DNA from: Bacteroidota bacterium
GTDB taxonomy: Bacteria; Bacteroidota; Bacteroidia; Cytophagales; Cyclobacteriaceae
Length of the DNA: 7,932 nucleotides
NCBI GenBank assembly: GCA_023412765.1
Contig: JAEZBX010000181.1
Coordinates: 1-7,932, forward strand
Direction of reading: 5' to 3'
Shown here: positions 1-6,915 of the stretch, piece by piece
Layout: each line of letters starts with the position of its first letter
Numbering within the stretch: position 1 is the stretch's first letter
Notes under the pieces: generated by a model
What the model was told of the DNA's origin: nothing
The model's database searches: none
The model's input: only the letters and a program-made list of their open reading frames with translations
Program-made: the position numbers and the translations under genes

Positions 1-35
1 GTAGTAAGTGGTAAGTAGTAAGTAGTAAGTAGTAG
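1..35. repeat. Tandem heptamer array, GTAGTAA type (5 units)
   Basis: Five head-to-tail 7-bp units are visible: GTAGTAA, GTGGTAA, GTAGTAA, GTAGTAA, GTAGTAG. The array touches the left edge of the window and may continue beyond it. The first 25 bases, including the GTGGTAA variant in the second unit, recur identically at 174-198. Each unit carries TAG and/or TAA on the + strand. No function is known to me. The period resembles the heptanucleotide short tandem repeats described in some cyanobacteria, but that is an analogy only. Confidence 0.9.
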
Positions 36-74
36 GGGCGGCGATGGAGGTTTGGTAGAAGTTTGGAAGAGCGG

Positions 75-114
75 CCTTATTCCTTATTCCTTATTCCCTT
101 TAGTAAGTAGTGGG
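75..114. repeat. Tandem heptamers, CCTTATT type, followed by a short GTAAGTA stretch
   Basis: Three exact CCTTATT units (75-95) are followed by a CCCTT remnant and then TAGTAAGTAGTGGG (101-114), which belongs to the same class as the array at 1-35. Two heptamer classes are therefore directly joined. Read on the - strand, CCTTATT is AATAAGG, which shares a TAAG core with GTAGTAAG, so the classes may be divergent versions of one repeat. Confidence 0.85.
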
Positions 115-154
115 AGCACCGGTTGGCAGGTTCATCGCAATTGGAAAAGGACGA

Positions 155-198
155 CCCTATACCCTATACCTAAGTAGTAAGTGGTAAGTAGTAAGTAG
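155..198. repeat. Composite heptamer array abutting a start codon
   Basis: Two CCCTATA units (155-168) and a short junction are followed by GTAGTAA, GTGGTAA, GTAGTAA and GTAG (174-198). Bases 174-198 are identical to 1-25. The array ends only 8 bases before the ATG at 207, so it occupies the place where a leader or ribosome-binding region would be. Whether it affects expression of that gene cannot be told from sequence. Confidence 0.9.
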
Positions 199-206
199 AA
201 ATATCA

Positions 207-1277
207 ATGACAGCCGTGGATATCGTACGCCTTGCCTTTTTCATCCTGGGCTATCTGATTGTATTTTTTTCGATTCTTCCGCTGATCAAAAGTGACTATT
301 GGTTTATTAGAGTGTTCGATTACCCCAGGTCGCAAAAATTCTGGATCAATATTTTTGTCCTTGTGCCTTTCTTGTTTTTTGCCGAATACGATAAAGTTCA
401 CGATTTGATTTTTATCGGGGTATTGGTGTTGAATGGACTATACTTGCTTTCTCTCATATGGGACTACACACCACTCGCATCCAAGCAGATGAAGAAAACT
501 AAGGATCAAAATCTCGAAAGCATAAAAATATTCATAGCCAATGTTCTTCAGGACAATCGGGATTCGAAAATGTGTAACAATGCCATAAAAAAACATGATC
601 CAGACATAATACTACTGGTGGAAACCGATGAGCACTGGAAGCGAGAGGTGGAATCGTGTTTAGATGAATATAAGTATCGTGTTCTTCAGCCGCAGTCAAA
701 TACATATGGAATGCTTTTGTATTCACGACTAGAAATTATTGAGCATGAATTGCGGCATCTTGTGGAACCCGAAATACCTTCCATCACTGCAGTTGTAAAA
801 ACAAAAAATGGAAAAAAATTCAGGTTTTATTGCCTTCATCCCAAACCACCCGTACCAGGAGAATCAGATGTTTCAACGGAGCGCGACGCAGAGATCCTGA
901 TAGTAGGGAAGGAGGCAAAGAAAAGTAAGCTTCCCGTGATCGTAGCCGGTGATCTCAACGACGTTGCCTGGAGCTATACCACAAACCTCTTCCTCAAAGT
1001 GAGCGAACTGCTCGATCCCCGGATCGGTCGTGGATTTTACAGTACGTTCCATGCGAACTATTGGTTACTCCGCTGGCCCCTGGATCACGTATTCTGCTCT
1101 TCTCATTTTTACCTTAAACGATTGAAGCGACTACGTTCAATCGGTTCAGATCACTTCCCGATTTTCATTGAAGTGGCCCTGGCGGATAGGGAGATCAAAG
1201 AAAACGTAGAAGAAAAGAAAGAAGCTGATTCAAAGGACCACGAACTCGCTGAAGAAAAAATTGAGGCAGCTACCTGA
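207..1277 (+). CDS. Membrane-anchored endonuclease/exonuclease/phosphatase (EEP) family protein
   Basis: The 356-residue product has three hydrophobic segments (about residues 7-27, 45-58 and 66-86), then an EEP (DNase I-like) domain from about 105 to 325. Domain motifs visible are N112 (IANVL), E139 (LLVETD), H211 (CLHP), GDLND with D249 and N251, LDH at 292-294, and SDH at 314-316. These match the metal-binding and catalytic positions of the superfamily, so the fold and activity look intact. The layout resembles E. coli YafD-like proteins. The family includes nucleases and phosphoesterases, and the substrate cannot be assigned. By the positive-inside rule the basic stretches at 28-45 and 91-100 would place the catalytic domain in the cytoplasm, but this is tentative. 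The last 30 residues are highly charged (Glu/Lys-rich) and probably disordered or helical. The ATG at 207 follows a heptamer array with no Shine-Dalgarno sequence. It converges on the serine hydrolase gene. Confidence 0.85.
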   Translation: MTAVDIVRLAFFILGYLIVFFSILPLIKSDYWFIRVFDYPRSQKFWINIFVLVPFLFFAEYDKVHDLIFIGVLVLNGLYLLSLIWDYTPLASKQMKKTKDQNLESIKIFIANVLQDNRDSKMCNNAIKKHDPDIILLVETDEHWKREVESCLDEYKYRVLQPQSNTYGMLLYSRLEIIEHELRHLVEPEIPSITAVVKTKNGKKFRFYCLHPKPPVPGESDVSTERDAEILIVGKEAKKSKLPVIVAGDLNDVAWSYTTNLFLKVSELLDPRIGRGFYSTFHANYWLLRWPLDHVFCSSHFYLKRLKRLRSIGSDHFPIFIEVALADREIKENVEEKKEADSKDHELAEEKIEAAT

Positions 1278-1315
1278 ACTGCACAAATTGATAAGCCCCA
1301 CTTTCCCATGTTATG

Positions 1316-1394
1316 AAAAAAGGTATAGGGTATAGGGTATAAGGTGTCAAGATCGCAGGCACACCTTATACCTTATACCTTATACCTTATTCCC
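1316..1394. terminator. Heptamer hairpin between convergent genes, probable bidirectional terminator
   Basis: The left arm (1321-1347) holds GGTATAG, GGTATAG, GGTATAA, GGTGT. The right arm (1361-1390) holds ACACC followed by TTATACC repeats. The arms pair over about 27 bp around a 13-base loop. Only two positions differ, and in the + transcript these become G-U wobbles; in the - transcript they are A-C mismatches. Six A's at 1316-1321 become a U-run after the hairpin in the - transcript, which is the layout of an intrinsic terminator for the serine hydrolase gene. There is no comparable T-run on the + side. The right arm plus a short CCC tail runs to the base before the hydrolase stop codon. 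The terminator role is inferred from fold and position. Confidence 0.65.
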
Positions 1395-3071
1395 TCACTC
1401 CGGCAATTTCCCAGTTCTTATGAATCTCACATTCTTAACGCGACCACTAGACGCCCTGAACCCTGTTATTTGAGATTGCGCATCTCTGCTGAAATCGATT
1501 CTGCTCATATACCAAGCTGAAGTGGAGAATGCATCTTTGCCAACGGCGGCCATCGTTACCGGTTCATGCCTGATATGGTTTACAATCAAAGTGTCTTTCT
1601 TTGCAACGATTTCATAACTGGTTTGAAGTTCAGGACTGTAATAAATACCCGTGTACGACTTGATGTTGATCGACTTTGGATCGAATGGTTTAATCCTTGG
1701 CGCGGGAATAGTCTGGCCGCCCTGATACAGCGTAAATTCAGTGGCCGGTTTGTCACTTTTCTTGAAGACTATCTTAATGCCATAATCCGGTACGACGAAT
1801 TCAGTCTCTGAAGTAGCAGTAAGCGCTATCATCGGCTGTCCCGTTGCTTGCGCTGTAAGCTTTCCGCCATCAACTTTTATAGTGACAATCATTTCAGCGT
1901 TGAGTTGATACTGACCTTCATATAATTTCAACACGTCTTCTTTTACGGTAACCGTACCGCCGGCGGGCGCGGCTGTCTTCGTCTCCTCTGTTTTAGTATC
2001 CTGCGGCAAATATTTTTTCAGGCAAATGTCAGCGACCTTGTAGGCGAGCGAAGCTGGATTGAACGACCCAAGATTGCTGAGTACTACGATCGAATATTGT
2101 TGCTCTGGGAAGCGCAGCAAAAAAGTTCTGTAGCCTGCGTCACCGCCTGAATGTGCGATAGTCTTTACACCTTTGTACTGAGAAATATCCTGTCCAAAGG
2201 CATATGAAATCGTGTCACCTTTATTTAGGATTCCACGTTCTTCCATTTGCGTCATCACAGCCTTATTGCCCACCTTCATGGTATAAAAATTATTGGCCCA
2301 CTTGGTGAGATCTTCAGCGGTTGTAAAAAGACTGGTAGCGCCAGCGTTAGCATAACTAAGAACACTTTTCTTTAAACCTTCCGGCGAATCGTTGTAAGAG
2401 TACGCCCGGTCTCTGACTATCTTTTCATGATCGTCGTAAAATAAAGTGTGATTCATTTCCAAAGGCTTGAAAATATTCTCAGCACACCATTCAGCAAAGC
2501 TTTTTCCAGTAACACGACTTACAATTTCGCCCATCAACGTGTAGCCTGTGTTACAATATGAAAACTCATCTCCCGGTTTGAAATTGAGTTCGTCCTGGTG
2601 ACTGATCAACCTTAGCACCTGGCTTTTGGTGATAACATCATCTAGACGCCATCCGGCCAACGCAAGTAAATTCCATTGGTCTCGGAGGCCGCTGGTATGA
2701 TGTACCAGGTGTCTGATTGTAATTTTGCTACCGAAGTCATGCAGTTCCGGCAGATATTTTCTGATGTCATCATCAAGTGATATTTTTCCCTGATCTGCCA
2801 GCAACGCGATGGCGAATGCTGTAAACTGCTTCGACACTGAAGCAACGTGAAAAATAGTTTTTGGCGAATTAGGGATATTATACTCGACATTGGCTAAGCC
2901 GTATCCCTTACTGAAGAGTATCTTGTTGCCTTGCGCTACTGCAACTGTCGCCCCACCACTCTCGGGTTTAATCATGGCAGCAATTGCCATATCAACTTCA
3001 GCCTGGGGATTTTGTGCCTTGCATCCGGCAGAGAGGAGCAATAGAAGGAAAAGCGCAACGCTGGTTTTCAT
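1395..3071 (-). CDS. Lipoprotein serine hydrolase, beta-lactamase/class C esterase-like, with C-terminal beta domains
   Basis: The 558-residue product starts with a lipoprotein signal peptide: a Leu-rich core and lipobox LSAGC with Cys17, so it is likely anchored in the cell envelope. Residues about 25-355 form a beta-lactamase-family (PF00144-like) serine hydrolase domain. The nucleophile motif is SVSK (Ser78, Lys81), the second motif is YCN (Tyr172, Asn174), and the third is HSGG (His307) in place of the KTG of penicillin-binding proteins. TSGL at 126-129 is also typical. After an Ala/Thr/Glu-rich linker (about 358-376), two beta-rich segments (about 380-458 and 468-555) look like tandem DUF3471-type repeats, each opening with Y-x-G-x-Y. 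Such proteins include esterases, D-aminopeptidases and peptidoglycan-related enzymes. The HxG third motif makes an antibiotic-degrading beta-lactamase unlikely. The start is ATG without a clear ribosome-binding site. The gene lies 94 bp downstream of the methyltransferase gene on the same strand. Confidence 0.88.
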   Translation of the reverse strand: MKTSVALFLLLLLSAGCKAQNPQAEVDMAIAAMIKPESGGATVAVAQGNKILFSKGYGLANVEYNIPNSPKTIFHVASVSKQFTAFAIALLADQGKISLDDDIRKYLPELHDFGSKITIRHLVHHTSGLRDQWNLLALAGWRLDDVITKSQVLRLISHQDELNFKPGDEFSYCNTGYTLMGEIVSRVTGKSFAEWCAENIFKPLEMNHTLFYDDHEKIVRDRAYSYNDSPEGLKKSVLSYANAGATSLFTTAEDLTKWANNFYTMKVGNKAVMTQMEERGILNKGDTISYAFGQDISQYKGVKTIAHSGGDAGYRTFLLRFPEQQYSIVVLSNLGSFNPASLAYKVADICLKKYLPQDTKTEETKTAAPAGGTVTVKEDVLKLYEGQYQLNAEMIVTIKVDGGKLTAQATGQPMIALTATSETEFVVPDYGIKIVFKKSDKPATEFTLYQGGQTIPAPRIKPFDPKSINIKSYTGIYYSPELQTSYEIVAKKDTLIVNHIRHEPVTMAAVGKDAFSTSAWYMSRIDFSRDAQSQITGFRASSGRVKNVRFIRTGKLPE

Positions 3072-3165
3072 GTGATACGTGGATTTATAAATGCTTTTTA
3101 GTTTCAGCGGCTAAAGGAAAAGTCATCTAGTCTAACCGTTGACGGGACACAAACTGTAACAATTG

Positions 3166-3978
3166 TCATTGCAAATTTTCAAATCGCCAAATGTTATATC
3201 CATTCATAAGCGGTCTCATCAGGATGCGCATGAGGAACGCTGGCAACCCCAGGCCACCATGTTGTGATGCGAATAATGCAATTGAGGTTTTCGAGATGGT
3301 GTGGTATCCATCATCAAGAAACAGCCCCTCCGGGTAATCACTCAATTCAGTAAATGTTGCGCCAAGTGATCGGATCGTGTCATGTATTTCTTTGCTATAT
3401 TTATCGAAAAACGTTTTGGTCATCAGGTCACAATACACCACGTGGTCTGGAAATATTTCCTTTATAGCGTGCAAGAGATTTTTGCGTTGCCTATTGTCGA
3501 GGTACATGAGTACACCCTCTACAACAACGTGTGTTTTCTTCTTCGTGGCGAAGGGAAACAACTTCTGTTGAATTGATTCCTGCGAAAAGTCGATGGCTAT
3601 GCGAGTTAGTGAATTAGAAGCTTTTGATGCAGGTAGTACTGAATCCTTGTAACTGATAATGGGGAGCTCGTCTAATTCAATCCATCGCCCTCCATTAATT
3701 CTAAATGCTCTTGTGTCAAAGCCTGCGCCAATAATTACTATAGTTGCATCCGGCGTGGTTTGTAAAGCTTCCCGGAGATAATTGTCTATTATCGCATGGC
3801 GCGACGCATTGCTGATGTTCGGTCTTGTGAATTCCTTGAACTTTTCCCAGATAGCCTGGGCCTCGTCGTTCATAAAATATTTAGCAAACGTATCGCCGCA
3901 TGCCGGCTTGGGACGGGTTGCATCCCACGAACGAACACCGAGGGTATAATAGGCGGTTGTAGAAATTGGGTTCGCCAT
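3166..3978 (-). CDS. Class I SAM-dependent methyltransferase, leucine carboxyl methyltransferase (LCM)-like
   Basis: The 270-residue product shows the signature order of the LCM/TIGR00027-type methyltransferase family. These are a conserved N-terminal helix region (about 5-70), SAM-binding motif I VIIGAGFDTRAFR (81-93), an acidic motif WIELDEL (99-105; Glu101 and Asp103 as candidate ribose ligands), and the post-II/IV-like motif VEGVLMYLD (153-161). Bacterial members are common, and many sit with secondary-metabolite or lipid genes, but the acceptor is mostly unknown and no neighbour here names it. No signal peptide or membrane segment is visible, so it is probably cytosolic. The ATG at 3976-3978 is favoured because the conserved region begins within the first 15 residues. 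It is transcribed away from the M81 gene, across the palindrome at 4071-4210. Co-transcription with the downstream hydrolase gene (94 bp gap) is possible but unproven. Confidence 0.82.
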   Translation of the reverse strand: MANPISTTAYYTLGVRSWDATRPKPACGDTFAKYFMNDEAQAIWEKFKEFTRPNISNASRHAIIDNYLREALQTTPDATIVIIGAGFDTRAFRINGGRWIELDELPIISYKDSVLPASKASNSLTRIAIDFSQESIQQKLFPFATKKKTHVVVEGVLMYLDNRQRKNLLHAIKEIFPDHVVYCDLMTKTFFDKYSKEIHDTIRSLGATFTELSDYPEGLFLDDGYHTISKTSIALFASQHGGLGLPAFLMRILMRPLMNGYNIWRFENLQ

Positions 3979-4070
3979 AGGTTGGATGAATAGAATTAAA
4001 TCGCGCTTTGAATATAAAGGAGTTATATGTTAATAGGTAGGGTTGGGTAATATTTATTGACTTGGTATGG

Positions 4071-4210
4071 AGGGAATAGGGAATAGGAGTATGGAATAAG
4101 GCGAAGGTATAGGGTATAAGGTATAACGTGTTGACCTTATACCCTATACCCTATACCTCTATACCTCTATTACCTTATCCCTTATTCCCTACTCCTTATT
4201 CCTTATTTTT
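4071..4210. repeat. Large nested heptamer palindrome in a divergent intergenic region
   Basis: The left half (4073-4126) runs GGAATAG x2, degenerate units, then GGTATAG, GGTATAA, GGTATAA. The right half (4134-4206) runs CCTTATA, CCCTATA x2, degenerate CCTCTATA units, then CCTTATC, CCCTTATT, CCCTACT and CCTTATT x2. The inner stem of 17 bp is perfect (4106-4122 with 4134-4150) around an 11-base loop. The outer TATTCC-class units pair imperfectly. The classes are therefore nested in mirror order: TATACC class inside, TATTCC class outside. A T-run at 4206-4210 follows on the + strand, giving a terminator-like shape, yet no annotated gene transcribes into it from the left on that strand. It lies between divergent genes, where an insulator, cruciform or regulatory role is possible but not shown. 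Confidence 0.85.
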
Positions 4211-4255
4211 ATGACTCATGATAAATCTGACTAAGAAGAATAGTTAATTTACAAA

Positions 4256-5806
4256 ATGAAAAAAAATCACCGGTTTATCCTGCTGTTGTTTCTAATTACT
4301 GTAGCCTGTAATGAGAAAAAGAAAATCCCACGCATAGCTATTGCAGGACTTGCCATAGAATCAAGCACATTTTCACCTGCTCAAACACATGAGGAAGCAT
4401 TTCACGCAAGGATCGGGGACACAATTCTATCCTCTTATAACTTTCTGGCACCTGACTCAATCCTTTTCAAAAAGGCGGAGTGGATTCCGATCCTCATTGG
4501 AAGATCGCTGCCCGGAGGTATTGTTACCCGCGAAGCTTATGAGTCGCTCATGACTAAGATGCTGGATGGATTAAAAAAGAATCTTCCCTACGATGGAATC
4601 TTTTTCGATATACACGGGGCTATGAGTGTTGTTGGCCTCGATGATCCTGAAGGCGATATGATAGAACGTATAAGGGAAGTTGTTGGATATGAAACCCTCA
4701 TATCAACATCGATGGATCTCCACGGTAATGTTTCCTTGAGATTGGCAGAAAACAGTGACCTTATTACCTGCTATCGTATGGCACCACACGAAGATGCTGT
4801 ACAGTCTGATAGAAGAGCTGTGTCTAATTTGATTGAACGAATTGAAAAGAGAAGCGGCAAACCACCATTTAAAGCATATGTAAAGGTTCCGATACTGTTG
4901 CCAGGCGAGAAGACGAGTACACGCGTAGATCCCGGAAAAAGTTTATATGCCAGGGTAGCACCTGCTGCCAGTAGACCTGGAGTTGTGGATGCCGCGATTT
5001 GGATTGGATATGCATGGGCTGATGAGCCTCGCAATCATGCCGTGGTGATGACTACCGGTGATGATAGCGATGCGGTGAAAAAATCTGCAGAAGAACTTGC
5101 CGCTGCTTTTTGGGATGTGAGACATCAATTTGAATTTATCGCGCCAGTAGCTTCGCTAAAAGAAAGTCTCGATATGGCGATACGTAGCGACAAACACCCG
5201 TTTATGATCAGCGATATGGGAGACAACCCAACGGCTGGTGGTGCGGGAGATGTTACCTGGACACTGAAAGAAATTCTTGCACGTCCTGAGTTTAAGTCGT
5301 CCAAGGGTCCATCATTAATATATGCTTCTATTCCCGGAGCTGAATTTGTTGCCAGAGCTGTAGAGGCAGGAGTCGGAGGGAAGGTGGACGGATATGCAGG
5401 AGCAGCTATTGATAACAGGTATGCGCCGCCCGTCAGATTGGTTGGAACCGTGAAAGCCATCGAGCATGGAGATCAGCATGCTGAAACTGAAGTAGTCGTT
5501 CAAATTGGGAGTGTAAATGTGATCGTAACAAAAAAGCGGAAGCCATATCACTATGAAGCGGACTTTACAAGATTGGGATTGAACCCGCGCGAAAGTGATA
5601 TTGTGGTAGTGAAAATCGGATACCTGGTTCCTGAGTTATATGATATGCGCGCAGATTGGATAATGGCATTGACGCCAGGTGGTGTGGACCAGGATCTGGA
5701 GCGCCTTGACTTTAAACGCATTACACGGCCAATGTATCCATTCGACAAAGACATGCCCGACCCAGATCTTTCTGCCACAATGGTACCGCTGTCTGGTCAA
5801 CAATAA
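4256..5806 (+). CDS. M81 family metallopeptidase (MlrC-like) with lipoprotein signal peptide
   Basis: The 516-residue product matches the M81/MlrC family (microcystin LR degradation protein MlrC-like) along its length. Family landmarks are RIAIAGLAIESSTFSP (26-41, Glu35), FDIHGAM (117-123), MDLHGNV (153-159), APHED (176-180), SDMGDNPTAGGAGD (319-332), and a C-terminal stretch ending RPMYPFD (491-497). Asp154, His156 and His178 have the Asp-x-His plus His spacing I recall for the zinc site of characterised MlrC, so the enzyme is probably active. MlrC cleaves linearised microcystin or tetrapeptide products; most family members have unknown substrates, so microcystin degradation should not be assumed. 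Unusually, residues 1-18 form a lipoprotein-type signal (basic start, Leu/Ile core, ITVAC with Cys18) followed by NEKKK, implying an envelope location. The ATG is preceded by an A/T-rich leader without a Shine-Dalgarno sequence. The dehydrogenase gene follows after 51 bp on the same strand. Confidence 0.87.
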   Translation: MKKNHRFILLLFLITVACNEKKKIPRIAIAGLAIESSTFSPAQTHEEAFHARIGDTILSSYNFLAPDSILFKKAEWIPILIGRSLPGGIVTREAYESLMTKMLDGLKKNLPYDGIFFDIHGAMSVVGLDDPEGDMIERIREVVGYETLISTSMDLHGNVSLRLAENSDLITCYRMAPHEDAVQSDRRAVSNLIERIEKRSGKPPFKAYVKVPILLPGEKTSTRVDPGKSLYARVAPAASRPGVVDAAIWIGYAWADEPRNHAVVMTTGDDSDAVKKSAEELAAAFWDVRHQFEFIAPVASLKESLDMAIRSDKHPFMISDMGDNPTAGGAGDVTWTLKEILARPEFKSSKGPSLIYASIPGAEFVARAVEAGVGGKVDGYAGAAIDNRYAPPVRLVGTVKAIEHGDQHAETEVVVQIGSVNVIVTKKRKPYHYEADFTRLGLNPRESDIVVVKIGYLVPELYDMRADWIMALTPGGVDQDLERLDFKRITRPMYPFDKDMPDPDLSATMVPLSGQQ

Positions 5807-5857
5807 GGGAATATTTGTGTAACAAAACCGTCATCACACCGTCTTTATTGTCGCAGT

Positions 5858-6844
5858 ATGAAAGCTATCGTATGTACTGACTATGGACCTCCCGAGGTAC
5901 TTCAATTAAAGGAGGTTGCAAAGCCTGTCCCGGGCGATGATGATATACTAATAAAAATTATGGCGTCGACTGTAACTATGGGCGACTGCGAGCTTCGTAG
6001 CCTGACGTTACCATTATGGACGCGCATACCCATGCGGTTGTATATGGGCTATTCACGACCGCGAAATTTTATTCCTGGTATGGAACTTTCAGGGGTTGTC
6101 GAATCAGTGGGAAAAAATGTGACTCGCTTTAAAATTGGTGATGAAGTCTTTGGGTCAAGTGGAATGGGTATGGGCGCAAATGCCGAGTACATCTGTCGAC
6201 CAGGATCCAGCCCACTTGCCATTAAACCAGCGAATGTAAGCTTCGAACAAGCAGCCACTATTCCCGTAGGCGGAATTAACGCACTGCATTTTCTCAGGAA
6301 AGGAAACTGTCGCAATGGGAAAAAAATATTGGTTATTGGTGGCGGTGGAGCAATTGGTTCTTATGGTGTGATGTTGGCGAAATATTATGGCGCCGAGGTA
6401 ACAGCGGTTGATAGCACTTCCAAGCTGGAAATGCTTAAGGAAGTTGGTGCAGATCATGTGATCGATTATACCCGCGGCCCTTATCTTAGAAATGGTGTCA
6501 AGTATGATATTATTTTCGACACGGTTTATCAGAGTTCCTACTCAGATTGCATCAACGCCTTAACTGAAAATGGTGTTTACCTAATGGCAAATACCGGCCC
6601 GCGTAGAATGTCGCGTACCATATTGACATCCTTAACGAGCAAAAAGAAAACAATCTTTCAGTTTGCAGCTGAAACCACTGAAGATTTAACTCATCTATCT
6701 AACCTTATCGCTACTGGCAAGATCAAACCCTGGATCGACCGAACATATCCCCTCGACAAAACTGCAGAGGCGCATGCCTACGTACAGAGTGGTCAAAAGA
6801 AGGGATGTGTTGTGATTAATGTAAAAGATTCGTTGTACGGATAA
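5858..6844 (+). CDS. Zinc-independent medium-chain dehydrogenase/reductase (quinone oxidoreductase-like)
   Basis: The 328-residue product has the two-domain medium-chain dehydrogenase/reductase (MDR) layout. There is an N-terminal GroES-like catalytic domain (about 1-120, with PGMELSGVVESVG at 73-85 and GDEVFG at 94-99). A Rossmann domain follows with the dinucleotide motif GGGGAIGSYG (161-170), and the family-typical helix ATIPVGGINALHFL lies just before it (133-146). Asp185, near the end of the second Rossmann strand, hints at NAD(H) preference, but this is weak evidence. The GHE motif of zinc alcohol dehydrogenases is GME here, and the four-cysteine structural zinc lobe is absent, so this belongs with the zinc-independent quinone-oxidoreductase/enoyl-reductase-like branch. 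No signal peptide is seen; it is cytosolic, using NAD(P)H to reduce an alkenal, quinone or enone-type substrate that cannot be specified. It lies 51 bp after the M81 gene and may be read from the same transcript. Confidence 0.87.
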   Translation: MKAIVCTDYGPPEVLQLKEVAKPVPGDDDILIKIMASTVTMGDCELRSLTLPLWTRIPMRLYMGYSRPRNFIPGMELSGVVESVGKNVTRFKIGDEVFGSSGMGMGANAEYICRPGSSPLAIKPANVSFEQAATIPVGGINALHFLRKGNCRNGKKILVIGGGGAIGSYGVMLAKYYGAEVTAVDSTSKLEMLKEVGADHVIDYTRGPYLRNGVKYDIIFDTVYQSSYSDCINALTENGVYLMANTGPRRMSRTILTSLTSKKKTIFQFAAETTEDLTHLSNLIATGKIKPWIDRTYPLDKTAEAHAYVQSGQKKGCVVINVKDSLYG

Positions 6845-6915
6845 GCATATCTCGCTAAAACAGCATTGGTTTTTGCCAACAAGTGCTCATAAATATTTTG
6901 CGACAACATGGAAGG

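Noticed and set aside
1..198. CRISPR array
   Set aside because: The repeats are 7-bp tandem units without unique spacers of constant length, and no cas genes are present.
1566..1811. Open frames antisense to the serine hydrolase, methyltransferase, M81, dehydrogenase and cyclase genes
   Set aside because: They lie inside genes with clear domain motifs, have low-complexity or unrecognisable products, and show no leader or promoter of their own.
1395..3071. Antibiotic-resistance beta-lactamase
   Set aside because: The protein is 558 residues with extra C-terminal beta domains and an HSG third motif instead of KTG, which fits esterase/peptidase-like members rather than true class C beta-lactamases.
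3140..3165. TACAGTTTG (on the - strand) as a promoter for the serine hydrolase
   Set aside because: The spacing between TA and TTTG is three bases rather than two, so it does not fit the Bacteroidota -7 consensus.
5810..5817. AATATTTG as a -7 element for a separate promoter in front of the dehydrogenase gene
   Set aside because: It has one mismatch to TAnnTTTG and no TTG at a suitable distance upstream; the short 51-bp gap is equally consistent with co-transcription with the M81 gene.
6872..6885. Small hairpin TTGG-loop-CCAA between the dehydrogenase and cyclase genes as a terminator
   Set aside because: The stem is only four base pairs with no following T-run; it is too weak to call.
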